A stretch of DNA of 64,000 nucleotides from Triangularia verruculosa (lineage: Eukaryota; Ascomycota; Sordariomycetes; Sordariales; Podosporaceae): NCBI GenBank assembly GCA_033296885.1, contig MU863969.1, positions 62,001 through 126,000 on the forward strand. Reading direction: 5' to 3'. Position numbers and translations under genes: made by a program. Below the pieces are notes generated by a model that made no database searches, was not told the origin of the DNA, and saw only the letters and a program-made list of their open reading frames with translations. Below, in pieces: positions 10,197 to 20,529 of this stretch (position 1 is its first letter; every line of letters starts with the position of its first letter).

Positions 10197-11441
10197 TCAC
10201 TCCATTAATTGTCCTATTAATTGGGCAGTTGATTCTGCAAACCCTTCATCATTGATATCCCTCTCATCCTCCAAAACCTCAATCTCGCTCCCCTTTAGCC
10301 CGTCCCGCAACTCTTCAAACAGCACCTCATCCACCTCCTTGTCCTCAAACACCCCCCCAGCCTTCGACATCCTACTCGTCCCTCCCCTCGGAATCACTAC
10401 CTTCACCCTCTCCGGCCTCTCACTCTTCCTCAACTTCCCAACAATAAACCTCCCAATCTCCCTCGCCTCCTCCCGATTCGTCCTCATGACCGTAACAGCA
10501 GCATTATGCTCCACCAGTTTCCTCCCTGTAAACCGTTCCGGAACCGTCTCCCTCGCCCCAAAATTTACCATCTCCGTCGCCCCCAGCGAAACCAAATATG
10601 GAATGTTCTTCTCAATCGCAGCCGACATCCTACGCTCCCCAGCACTCATCACACCGCCGACCACAAAATCCGCCACCTCGGTCGTGGTCAAATCAATCAC
10701 AGCATCCAGTTCCTCGAGTCTTACCATCTTCTCCATCGCCCTCCCCCCATGACCAGTAGCATGAAAGACAAACACCTCCACCTCATCCCCATACATCTCC
10801 CCCAGGTACTTCCTGATGGCATCAACAGCAGGAGTAGTAACCCCAAACATCGTGACGCCCACCCTTTTCTTCTTCCCCACCTCCCCGTTCGCTTTCTCCA
10901 GCTCCATCCTCTGCTCATAAGCCAACGCAGCCCCAATAATACCCCCCCCTGCATTCCCAATCACATCTCTCAGCAGGCCGTTCAAACCAGCAATGTCCAC
11001 CACCGAGTTCACCAGCGTGATGTCACTCTCCCCTACATACGGCCCTGTATCCCCACTAGTAACCGTGCTAACGATTACTTTTGGCAAACCCCACGGCAGC
11101 AACCTCGTGAGTCCCGCGGCGAGTGATGTTCCGCTGGAGCCACCGAGTGAAATCACCCCGTGAAGCCCCCTTTGAGACGCCATAAATTGCCCAAGAACTT
11201 TACCGGCGCAGCAGGTGACGACATCAACGAAGCCGTGGCGATCCAAGTCGGATATTTCGGCCTGCATAAAATCGGCTTGCGATATATCGATGGCTTCATG
11301 ATTGACAGGGTTGAAACCGACGTCCATGAGGATGACCTTGAGCTCAGGTACGGGCAAAGGGAATGAGAGGATGGATTGTTTGAGGAAAAGAAGGGCATCG
11401 AGTTTGGTGTCGCAGGTTCCGATGATAAGAATTGTAGGCAT
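10197..11441 (-). CDS. UPF0261 / Tm-1 N-terminal-like protein
   Basis: Single-exon gene of 414 aa from ATG 11441; the frame is open further upstream but MPTILIIGTCDTKLDALLFL is the family start. This opens the UPF0261 fold. Other blocks are GVISLGGSSGTSLAAGLTR (about 100-118), a PKVIVSTVTSGDTGPYVGESDI stretch read in two parts around 125-147, and VFHATGHGGRAMEKM (about 220-234). In plants the same domain is the N-terminal, ATP-binding half of the Tm-1 tomato mosaic virus resistance protein, and in bacteria and fungi it is a separate protein of unknown physiological role. The gene lies head to head with the gene for the other Tm-1 half, with 287 bp between the two ATGs, which suggests co-regulation and a shared complex (inference). 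Confidence 0.88.
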   Translation of the reverse strand: MPTILIIGTCDTKLDALLFLKQSILSFPLPVPELKVILMDVGFNPVNHEAIDISQADFMQAEISDLDRHGFVDVVTCCAGKVLGQFMASQRGLHGVISLGGSSGTSLAAGLTRLLPWGLPKVIVSTVTSGDTGPYVGESDITLVNSVVDIAGLNGLLRDVIGNAGGGIIGAALAYEQRMELEKANGEVGKKKRVGVTMFGVTTPAVDAIRKYLGEMYGDEVEVFVFHATGHGGRAMEKMVRLEELDAVIDLTTTEVADFVVGGVMSAGERRMSAAIEKNIPYLVSLGATEMVNFGARETVPERFTGRKLVEHNAAVTVMRTNREEAREIGRFIVGKLRKSERPERVKVVIPRGGTSRMSKAGGVFEDKEVDEVLFEELRDGLKGSEIEVLEDERDINDEGFAESTAQLIGQLME

Positions 11442-11728
11442 CTTGATAGCTTGCACAGATATCGAATTTTCACTATGATTGAGCAGAGAGCAGAGCCTTT
11501 GAAAGTAAAGGTAAATAAAAGTTTTGTAAACAATGTGAGGTTGAGATCCGAAGAGTCGACTGCTGTCATCCGATCTGAGACATGGTGACGTATCATATGC
11601 AGCCGTCTGTTCAACGTGATCACGGTCGTCTCCCATAGGACAATGCTGCTACCATACAAAACCTGCGCGGTGAGAAAGCATTGAAAAACACTCGTCAACA
11701 ATTATCAACAGCTTCTGAACCTATCAAA
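11442..11728. promoter_or_regulatory. bidirectional intergenic region of the Tm-1-like pair
   Basis: Only 287 bp separate the divergent start codons of the UPF0261 gene and the TIM-barrel gene, so both promoters must overlap or interleave. I cannot point to a defined TATA box or factor site. Confidence 0.5.
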
Positions 11729-12644
11729 ATGGCACCGCCTACTGACCGCCATGAAATCCTCCACCATCTCCGCTCTCAAATCACCGCTGGTATACCCATT
11801 CTCGGATCCGGAGCCGGCATTGGTCTTTCGGCCAAGTTTGTTGAAGCCGGTGGTGGTGACCTGATCATAATCTACAATAGCGGAAAGTTCCGCATGGCCG
11901 GTCGTGGCTCTCTGGCCGGTTTGATGCCGTACGGCAACGCCAACGATATCATGCTTGAGATGGTCAGTAGTCCTGCGTAACCGCTCCGTACTCACATTCA
12001 CTCACCTCCCCCAGGCAAAGGAAATCTTGCCCGTAGTCCAGAACACTCCTGTCCTCGCCGGCATCTGTGCATCAGACCCTTACCTGCCCCCCTCGCTTCC
12101 AAGCTATCTCCGTCACCTCAAATCTCTCGGCCTTTGCGGGGTCCAAAACTTTCCTACTGTCGGCCTCATCGATGGACAGTTTCGCCTTCATCTCGAGCAA
12201 ACGGGCATGGGATACGACCTCGAAGTCAGTCTCATCAAAGAGGCCCGCGCACTCGACATGCTGACCACCCCCTATGTCTTCAACCCAGAAGAAGCCAAGA
12301 AGATGGCCAAGGCCGGAGCTGATATTGTCGTGGCACACATGGGATTGACGACGGGAGGTTCGATTGGTGCCGAGGAGTCAGGGGAGAGGGGGAAGGCACT
12401 GGACGACTGTGTGGAGAGGGTGCAGGCGATTAGGGATGGGGTGCACGCGGTGAATCCGGAGATTATCGTGCTGTGTCATGGGGGTGCCATTGTCACGCCA
12501 GAGGATGCAGGGTATGTGTTGGAGAGGACGAAGGGAGTACACGGCTTCTATGGGGCGAGTTCGATCGAAAGGTTGCCAGTTGAGAAGGCAGTCACGGAGG
12601 TTACGAAGGCGTTTAAGGGCTTGAAGATGGGGGGCCGGACGTGA
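11729..12644 (+). CDS. TIM-barrel protein, Tm-1 C-terminal-like (PEP-hydrolase-like)
   Basis: Two exons, 11729-11962 and 12015-12644, joined by a GTCAGT...CCCAG intron, giving 287 aa. The N-terminus GIPILGSGAGIGLSAKFVEAGG is followed by DLIIIYNSGKFRMAGRGSLAGLMPYGNAN, LAGICASDPY, GVQNFPTVGLIDG and ADIVVAHMGLTTGGSIGA, a run that defines the phosphoenolpyruvate-hydrolase-like TIM-barrel family (the former 'TIM-barrel signal transduction protein'). In plant Tm-1 this domain is fused behind UPF0261. Here the two are separate divergent neighbours. The donor GTCAGT is not the best consensus but the junction keeps the frame and the family sequence. Catalytic activity is not established for the fungal proteins. 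Confidence 0.88.
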
Positions 12645-14180
12645 GGGCCGGATCTGGAAGAAAGAGACCAGTATCGATGTATGTCAAAATGCGGAGAAAA
12701 AATGGTGTGGTCTGGTTTTGGGACGAGATTGGTCAGAGCAAACGAGGGAAGCGTTGCTGAAACGATATGACGAGTCCGAGCCTGCGAGTCTGCCTCGATC
12801 TCGGCCGGCAGGCGGGGAGAAGATCAAAATGGGAAGGTGCGCCGGGTAGCTGCGTCCGGCAAGAACAAATGTAATTCAGATCCTTGAGCTCATAGGACCG
12901 GTCGGCTTCACTCGTTCAATCGAATTCAAGATGCATTATGAGCGAATGCGTGTCATCTCCTCAATGCATCTTCATATGACATTGACATCCCAATCCCAAC
13001 CCATTGATCAGATTCGCCAGCCCCAAGCTGACGTCGCATTCTCCGGCTGAAAAGGATCTCTCGATCGCAAGTCGGTCATCCGTCCACCCCTCCCGCCCAG
13101 GCAGGCTGCAGATTCCCGCCCCTGGTCATCTTCCCGTCCGCCGACGTCAGTGTAGGGCGACCAATCATTTCCCTCCCCTCGGTCTCCCCCATCGTTGGAA
13201 AACAGGGGCCTAAACCATGCTCAGCAAACATCATGATACTTCTCCTCCTAACTCAGCAAGTGAGATCATGATTCCAACATCTTGTTGAGTTTGTGTTTGC
13301 GCCATTCTGTCAGCCAACGCTGACCTCAGCCTCCATCCCAAACTCCCGTCTCTTCCCTCTGCCTCACCACTCCGCACCTACTCGGGCAACGCAACTTCCA
13401 ACTCCCCCCTCTTTGGGGGCCACAACAGAAACATACTCTCCTGTGTCGTATTATGGCTTGTGAACCCCTCAATCCCGCAGAAATTTCTTACTGATCTCCC
13501 ATCAAAGCCGGGCTGCGGCGTTTTAGCTCCATCAATGAAACCGCGTCTCAACGAGGACCCAATGATTCCCCTTCTTTGTGATGTCAATCTATGAATGACG
13601 ACGTAGTCCTACTCATAATCGCCAACTGGGTGTGAAATGACTCGTCCTAAACTTTTCTCTCTCCGGGCTTTTTTACGAGAGAATCCACACAACCTCCCCT
13701 GACTACGCCACCAAACCGCGTCTTCGCGGATCCCCGTCCACCGCTTTCTGCGACTCTGCCCCCGCCGCACTGGTAGAGTCACCCTTGCCACTCGATTGGG
13801 AATAGGAGAACGATAGAAACACAAGCTGCAACGTTAAGACAAGGTCGTGTGTAGAATCGGCGAAGCCGCCAAGAGCTGCGTTGTGTATGTTCAGAGGCGC
13901 ATCATGCAATCATTAACAGGCAGATTCCAGAAGGACTCGAGCCAACATAAATTCAATGCAACCTCATGATGATACAACACTTTGTTGCACGGTAGATCCA
14001 ACGCTCTTTGCCGCTGCGTTTGGTGGTTGGCCGTCGAAAGAGGGAAGTGAATATATGTCGGTGATCAATATTGTTGATAGCGATGACTGAACATCTAGAA
14101 AATATGAACAAAAGCGAAGTATGAAACCAATATATACACACAAGAAATAAACGAGATCTCGGATCCGCTAATCAAACTTA
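12645..14180. other. intergenic, 1.5 kb
   Basis: Convergent gap with several short frames on both strands, none with recognisable motifs or codon usage that persuades me. Pyrimidine-rich at 13080-13400. It may hold long 3' UTRs or an unrecognised non-coding transcript, but I see no direct sign. Confidence 0.4.
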
Positions 14181-15721
14181 TCATACCCCATCCTGACCCA
14201 ATAAACCTTTTAGCATCACGAGCTGTTTTCTCGTCCGGACCTGCCGCTGCTCCACCTGAGCGAGAATCATGCTCAACACTCCACTTTGGTGCAACGGGGG
14301 CGCTCTTTTTTCGTGATCTTGACCGACATAACCCGAGGTGCGGCAAGGCAGGCTGGCTTCTGGAGGATGACCAAAACCCAGCGCATGATCAAACTCGGAG
14401 TCATGCGTCGAAGCCACCGCCGCCGCCGCCACTGTAAGCCCTTCGGAACTTTCGGGTGTGGCATGTTGAATTGTCAGCGACCGAAGGGCACGATCTAGCT
14501 GCTCCAAGAGATGGCTGATCAGGTTTGCCATGGCCAGCATCTGACTGTGCGATGATGTTGATGGTGTGTTGGGCGATCTGGCTGACCGACCTCTGTCGAT
14601 CACAGAAAGGAAAGAAGTGCAGAGATCTTCAAGTACCCCCAAAAGTAGTTGATGTGAGGCCAGGGCTGTGAGACAAATGGAGGTTTCAGTAGCACTCTTG
14701 ATGGGAGCTGAGCCTCCCGTCACCCCCGGTGATATTTGGTAACCATCAGGCGTACTGGGTGATATCATCTGTTGGGTAGCGTACCGGTCCATGAAGCCAA
14801 TTAAAGAGCAGGCTGCGTCAAAGATCTCATTGATTGCCGGTGATGATGTCGCTAACAGTGTCCTAGTGAGGGAGCACAGGATCCGCCCAGCCCGATGAAT
14901 GCGAAGGTTTATCTGTGTGACCTCCTCCAGGTGCTCTTCAGATGAATCAGAATACATCCAAACAACATTGCTTGTCGCCGTTGAGGTCGCCGTTGAGGTC
15001 GCCGTTGAGGTCGCGCTGAGAACTTTATCGGAGAATTGGGACATAAATTCGGCGCTGGAGCTTTCCACAGAATGTGGCATCGCCTGGAAGTGGTTATGAC
15101 GAAGGGAAATACCATCTTGGTTTATTGGCAGCCCAAAATTGGACAAGGGTGTTGTTGGACTGCTGTAGTCGGTTCCTCCTTGATTTGAATAGCTTCGTTC
15201 AAAGCTGGGCAGTATGGTTGTCGACAGCAGTAAGGGTGTGGTTGGTGTATGTGACTGCGATTCCAATTCAGCAGTGGTATTAGGTGCCGAGAAACTGAAA
15301 GTGAATGGTCGCGGTGATAAGGACTGTGATTGAGTTGGCGAAGACGAGCATTTTGAGGACCTTCTTGCTCTCTTTCTAACCGGGTGCCGGTGTACTCTTG
15401 GACGGCCGGAACGAAGCTGAGCTATTGAAGGTGTCAATAAAACAGCACATAGGTCCATCACTCAAAATACTTACGACTAAAGATGCACACTGCGCCGGCC
15501 TTGGAACACCTTACACAAGGTATCGATGCCACCACAGACCTGCCACGACTAGCTTGAGTTTCCTCTCTTATCGTCCCGAGACCCGGCGTGCTGGGATCAT
15601 ACGCATTCGTCACGCAGCGGACCTTTTGTTCATGACAACGATCGCATGACTGCCTCCTGGGCATGGGCGGAAGAGTTGAGTCAATGATAGGCAGCTGCCC
15701 TTGAGATGAAAGAGCCGACAT
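14181..15721 (-). CDS. Zn2Cys6 transcription factor, AflR-like C-terminus
   Basis: Exon 1 15721-15475 and exon 2 15421-14181 (intron 53 bp, GTAAGT) give 495 aa. The DNA-binding cluster at residues about 26-79 reads CDRCHEQKVRC, then a long 30-residue loop, then CVRCSKAGAVC, directly followed by a basic region (RPRVHRHPVRKRARRSSK). The second half has the alternating helices TSICLTALASHQLLLGVLED and AMANLISHLLEQLDRALRSL, like the AflR activation domain of sterigmatocystin/aflatoxin-type regulators. An A-T-S-T tandem repeat sits near the middle, encoded by 12-bp direct repeats. The unusually long linker between the Cys3 and Cys4 ligands is notable. No polyketide backbone gene lies within the window, so its target is unknown. 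Confidence 0.82.
14974..15014. repeat. 12-bp tandem repeat inside the AflR-like gene
   Basis: Unit gtcgccgttgag, three full copies plus a partial fourth. On the coding strand it encodes a repeated Ala-Thr-Ser-Thr block, so length changes would keep the reading frame. Confidence 0.85.
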
Positions 15722-17111
15722 GGTCCAGCGGCGCTTCCCAGGATGGAGAAAACGTACCAGGGATCTGGATATCGTCTGTGCTTATCCTATGCGTTCTTTA
15801 TATCGGTTCCGAATCTGGTACGTATGTGGTGGCGTAAGGCGAGATTTCTGAACGGTAGTCTTCAATATCCCCGTCCTTTAGGGCTCGCTTATGACAAGGG
15901 GAATGGCAGCTCGACCGAACCGTTGGAAAGGTGGTCCAGGGATGCGGACAGGCTGTTACCCTTATGGAATTGCTTTTGCCTCAAATTCCTGGTCAGATCT
16001 GTGGAACAGGGGTACGGCAACTGGTCGATGGGGCAGCATCCGTCTCTCAGCGGCGCTGCAGCAAGAGGGAAACATCGAATGGGGTGAGAATCCTTCCAGT
16101 TGAAAACCAAACAACGCCCCCGTGCCGCAGACGTTCGCCTATCACCAAGCGCAGCTCTCCATAAGGCCGTTCCACATGAGGATGTATTCGGTTGGCACGG
16201 CCCGGTTTGGAATATGCTGCCGTACAATACGTCGCCATCAGAATGAATGGTGTCTTCATTGCCTAGATGTTTCGAGATGGTGATGGCTTGCATGTATGCG
16301 GGAAGGCTCCTGGCGCCACGCGGTTTGTTAGTGCGTAGGATTCGGTCAGGCGTCTTTTGCCGATGGCGAGCTCCATGTGCCGCTCGCGTACTCGGTCCTT
16401 TGCGCTCCAGGTTCGTTATCTGAGTAAAGCCAGTCAGCGATGAAAACATGGACGGGAACGAGGGAAGATGAGTAAGTTCTAGCTTATGCTCTTCAACCAA
16501 CCATTTGAATTGAGAAAGACTGACAACACCTGGGCTGTACCCGTCATAGATTAGTTCGTAAGAATGGAATGACGGTTCATTGGGTTCCAGGTTGTTTCTT
16601 CGTGGTGTCTGAGGAAGGTGGGGGACGGTCGGATGTTGAGGGCGTTATCCCGTGATGTTTGCACATGGTGTTGGCCCCGCCAACCTGTCCAGACAAACCA
16701 AACCAGATCATGTGGAGGACTAAGACATGCAGGCTTTCGACATGCAGAACGAAGCCAAAGGGATTCTTTCCCTACAAGCGATGCATCACGTATACAGTGT
16801 TGACTGATCTTATATCGAGCCGAGATAAGCGGCAGTCACAGACGTTGAAGTGGGCTGTTTCTTGGCCCCTAGTGGGCCACGCTCTTCTGCTGGAATGACG
16901 TTCTCGCCTAAGGTAGGTACCACTCCACGGCTATTGTATTTGATGGCGCCAATCAGCTTATATCCAGAGTTGCGTAGTGGGTTGCGGAGCAAGCGAGCCT
17001 TCGAGGCTTGAAGCAATGAGCTTGCAAACCCAGGTACCGGAGAAGCGGGAGCAAGAGAAATTCAAGGCTGCTTCTACATCGCTATGAATAACATCTATCG
17101 GCATCTACGCC
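15722..17111. other. gap with possible adenylation-domain relic (minus strand, about 16080-16600)
   Basis: A minus-strand frame from about 16560 to 15889 contains VEEHKLELTHLPSFPSMFSS, reminiscent of the helix-strand before motif A4 in AMP-binding enzymes, and in other frames nearby RAVPTEYI and PYGELRLVIGERLRHGG, reminiscent of the GRPxPNT and GELCIGG region. The pieces lie in different frames and no start, serine-rich A3 loop or stable long frame supports an intact gene. I treat it as a weakly supported decayed fragment. The rest of the gap shows nothing. Confidence 0.25.
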
Positions 17112-17375
17112 ATGACCTACGTTGTTTACACCGTCGCCTACCTACCGAATAAACGTCAACGAGCTCGGAGAAGACAGAGCAAGACACATCAAGTCGTCGT
17201 GTCCAAGCGCCCAAACATACCTGAACGCTCCGAGTCTCATTTCCTCGGTGCGTTCGACAAGCTTCCGAACGAAATTATTTACACCATTATCTCATCAAAC
17301 CTCGACATACCTAGGTACGCTGGCCTGCTGAAAGATGTGGCTATGAGGCTTGATTGTCTAGCTAAGAGTACTTGA
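17112..17375 (+). pseudogene. F-box-like fragment
   Basis: An 87-aa frame with LGAFDKLPNEIIYTIISSNL at residues about 44-63, matching the start of an F-box (LPxEIIxxII followed by the LDIP helix). F-box proteins are usually several hundred residues and recruit substrates to SCF ubiquitin ligases. Here the frame stops soon after the F-box and the next open stretch (17386-17661) has no recognised partner domain. It may be a decayed gene, or exon 1 of a gene whose later exons I could not join. Confidence 0.4.
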
Positions 17376-17718
17376 CACAGATGGGATGATGGCTGAATAT
17401 ATGCTCAGTGACCTCCTGACACCCCTGACTACCCCTGAGACCCAGGTACCATTACATGCCTGTCATGGGGCCATGACCCTGTTCTTCAGCATGGCCAACA
17501 TACGTCGGGTGTGCAAGTATGCCGAACTGACTCACAAAGCTCCCATAAAGAGAACCGTCCCTCAAACCCCCACTGCGTTACCCTACAGAAAACCAGGGAG
17601 CGTTTATATCAGCGCGGCAGTTCTCCAACATCTACTCTCGCGGTGCCTCCTGGGAGACTGATCGTTTGGCGCGATTTTCGTAACCTCAAGGCAACAATGG
17701 TATGCCAGCTTGGGTTGT
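17376..17718. other. gap, 343 bp
   Basis: An open frame at 17386-17661 (91 aa) may continue the F-box fragment, but no splice junction gives a convincing protein. Otherwise nothing recognised. Confidence 0.3.
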
Positions 17719-19225
17719 TTATTCGGGACACAGCGGCTCTATCTTTCCCATCGTGAGCTCCCTCCTAACCTTGGATGCTACCCCCTCCCATTTGTTCATA
17801 ACATCCTGTTCTGCGTCAAAGACGTACAGTGGTCGGTTCTGTGTAGGAAAGCTTTAGTACACAGACTGTCAAGAAACTGAATTAGGTATACAGAGAGATA
17901 CCTTGATCTTGACTTTCTCAGGTTCAATGTCAACGTTCTCCTCCGCATTCTTGAGAACATTGTGCCACCGGTCCCGCAAGTCCTCTCCATGTGTTTGACT
18001 GACTCGCACCCGCGGGAAGCGAAGCTTCTCGTAAGCCCTGGTCGCAACCCTCACCTCGTCTCTTCTCACCAAACTCAGGCATAATGCCAGAACCCCAGAA
18101 CTCTCAGTAGCCTGACTGGCCCCCTGTGCCGAAGTTGGCAGATGGGCGTGGCAACTATCGCCAAGCAAGACGATCCGATGAGACTTTGGTGACACCCACG
18201 TCGGCAGCGGCTTCCGGTAGCAGATCTTCCAGTCTAGACACTTCTCTGTCGACATGATGGCGTGTCGAATATTCGGATCAATATCCGCTGCCAACCTCCT
18301 CACTTCGTCCATATCACCTGGCTGGAACCACGACTCGGGGATATCACCCTCGTCCTTGTGGGTGAGGATCCAGTTGAACTCTTTGCCACCCCGCAAAGTA
18401 TTTTGAACGACATGGGTGTCCGGTCCGATCCAGAAATTAACGCTGTCCTCGCCGAGGAAGGCGTTGCGGGTAGGGTCGGCTCTCATTTCGGGGGAGGGTT
18501 CGAAATAGGCGCGGAAACAGGCGTAGCCGCTGGAGACTGGGTCGTCGCGGGCGCCGAGGACGAGGTGGCGCGCTAGGGATTTGATGCCGTCGCAGGCGAC
18601 GATGAGGTCGGCTGTCAGGGTCTCACCTGAGGCAAGGGTCAATGAGGGGGTGGGATCGCTGTCAGAGTAGGAAACGACGTCACAGCCCATGCGGATGGGG
18701 ATGTTTCGTTCGCGGACCCTGTGTTGAGGTGAGTATAATTGTGGATGTACCCAGTTGGGGAGGAAGCATAGGTACCATTTGAGGAAAATGTCATGATAAT
18801 CACCCCGATGGCCAATGTAGCCTGCCATATCCATCAATGGTTGCTCAGCCAGAACCTTTCCGTCATGCCAACGCCTGATTTTCATTGTCGGGGCTTGGTT
18901 GCCAATGTCTTGGATTTCTTTGATGTTGCAGCCCCAGCGGGCGAGGAGCCTGTAGGCATTTTCTCCGAGGCCGAGGGAATCCCCGAGTCTGGTGAAGTTG
19001 CGAACTTTGTCCAACACTGCGACAACCTTGTGTCCGTGGTGATGGAGGGCTATGGCTGCTGCACAACCGCCAAGGCCGGCGCCGACAACGATTACTGTTG
19101 TTGATGTCAGTAAGGTATCTTGTTCCAAGGATTCATATGTCACCGCAAGACATACCATGAAGAGGAGGGTTATGAGGCGATGCAAGTCGTTTGTATGCAG
19201 GCTTTGTATCTTCTTGTGGTTCCAT
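17719..19225 (-). CDS. FAD-dependent aromatic-ring-type monooxygenase
   Basis: Three exons: 19225-19156, 19094-17902, 17838-17719; total 460 aa. Exon 1 encodes a short polar leader and exon 2 starts in the Rossmann motif VIVVGAGLGGCAAAIALHHHGH. The second FAD motif is IVLLGDSCHAHLPTSAQGAS (about residues 340-359), and a DG pair (DLIVACDGIKS) lies between, so all three group A flavin monooxygenase signatures are present. The final 40 residues (NRPLYVFDAEQDV...) appear only after splicing the 63-bp intron at 17901-17839 and match the C-terminus of fungal salicylate-hydroxylase-like enzymes. It should hydroxylate an aromatic or polyketide-like substrate with NAD(P)H and O2. It faces a large regulator gene across a 1.3 kb divergent region. 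Confidence 0.9.
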
Positions 19226-20529
19226 TGCTACGCTTTGTTTGATTGAGAGACTCATACCCCTGTTTGAGCCACATTGCCAATGAAGAAATGGATGTCAGAG
19301 AACCCAAAGAGTATTAATCTTCCCCATACTTCCCCGCTGCAGGGTCCGGTATCACATTTGGAGACTGGAAGCTGACATGCAGTGCGGGGGAGGTTGGGAC
19401 GGCAGTTAATTCCCGCTATGATTATGGCATAAGTTTGGTTCGAGGTGAATGGTGAAGCCATAGAGCATTGTTTCTCGGGGTTCACCCATCATGAATTTGG
19501 GAAAAAGCTCTCATACTGACACATTAGCATGTGAACTGAACTCAAAAGTGAGGTGAGGTTGAGACTCTTAATTCACAATAGAGTAGACAGTGTCATCACT
19601 CTACCTAGAACTGTACCTAGTTAGGGGACTCTCCCTAATAGCGGAAGTGGCGACATACACTTTTCTTCAATAGAAGAAGTCCCCACAAAATGTCAATATT
19701 GATATTGCGGTCACAGTCATATCAAAGAGCTGGTGGTGTGCGCTTTCGGACGAACCCACACCAGAAAGCGCACTAACATGCAGTCGGTGTCTCCTGGTGG
19801 AAACCTGTTAACACCCTGATCACCTTGACCCTGTGAATTGGCACGTGGCAGGCAGCGGTCCTCGTTTAAAAGTCTGGGACAGAATGCTTGGTGCCGCAGC
19901 CATGCAGCAGCCGAGCACTCGTTTTGTTGCGGCAGTTTGGGTCAGGACAGGGCCTCAGACGAGATCCTCCCACCGATAGGAGCCCGCTAGCCTCGAACGG
20001 GAAACGGAGTCGTCCCACCCCCACCGCTCACCGAGGATTTCGCTGTGGGATTGGGCAGGAGGCTCGACGGGCCTGCTTGGCGGCCTGCCTGCCCAGACGG
20101 CGGACCGCACATGCACAGGCTTCGAAGAATGCCTGGGGCTGCTGCTCTCTGGCGGCTGAGGACTCCGGAGTTTCGTCAAACATTTTCGTTGGAAAGTTTC
20201 TTCATTCCATTCCCCTCCACCACGCCGCCGTCTGGAGCACATGACATCACGGTTCCTCTCATCGGACTCTCTTCGATCGCTGTTAGCAGGTGAATGGGGT
20301 GATCATTGACCTGGAGCCACCCGTCGGCGAGGCAGAACCGGACCTACCGGCGGCAGTGGCTTCGGCACTCAACAGTCCGGCCACGCACACTTCTCCGTTC
20401 CAGTCTGCCCACCAAACCCCACACCGCACTCCACGGCCGACGCGTGCTTTGGTGGAGCGACGAACCGCAACGTGGTGTATCTGTCTCAGTGGTAATACTT
20501 TAATCTGACGACGTATTGTCTTCCGTACA
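19226..20529. promoter_or_regulatory. 1.3 kb divergent region between monooxygenase and regulator
   Basis: Both neighbouring genes start outward from this region, so it holds both promoters. TACCTAG-type elements sit at about 19602 and 19613. Short frames at 19888-20244 and 20290-20508 lack motifs. Confidence 0.45.

Noticed and set aside
10506..11126. 206-aa plus-strand frame opposite the UPF0261 gene
   Set aside because: Composition (His, Pro, Arg repeats) is that of an antisense shadow; the minus strand carries clear family motifs.
19888..20508. Frames in the divergent region before the dual-finger regulator
   Set aside because: No motifs, frames overlap on both strands, and the regulator's true start is at 20530.
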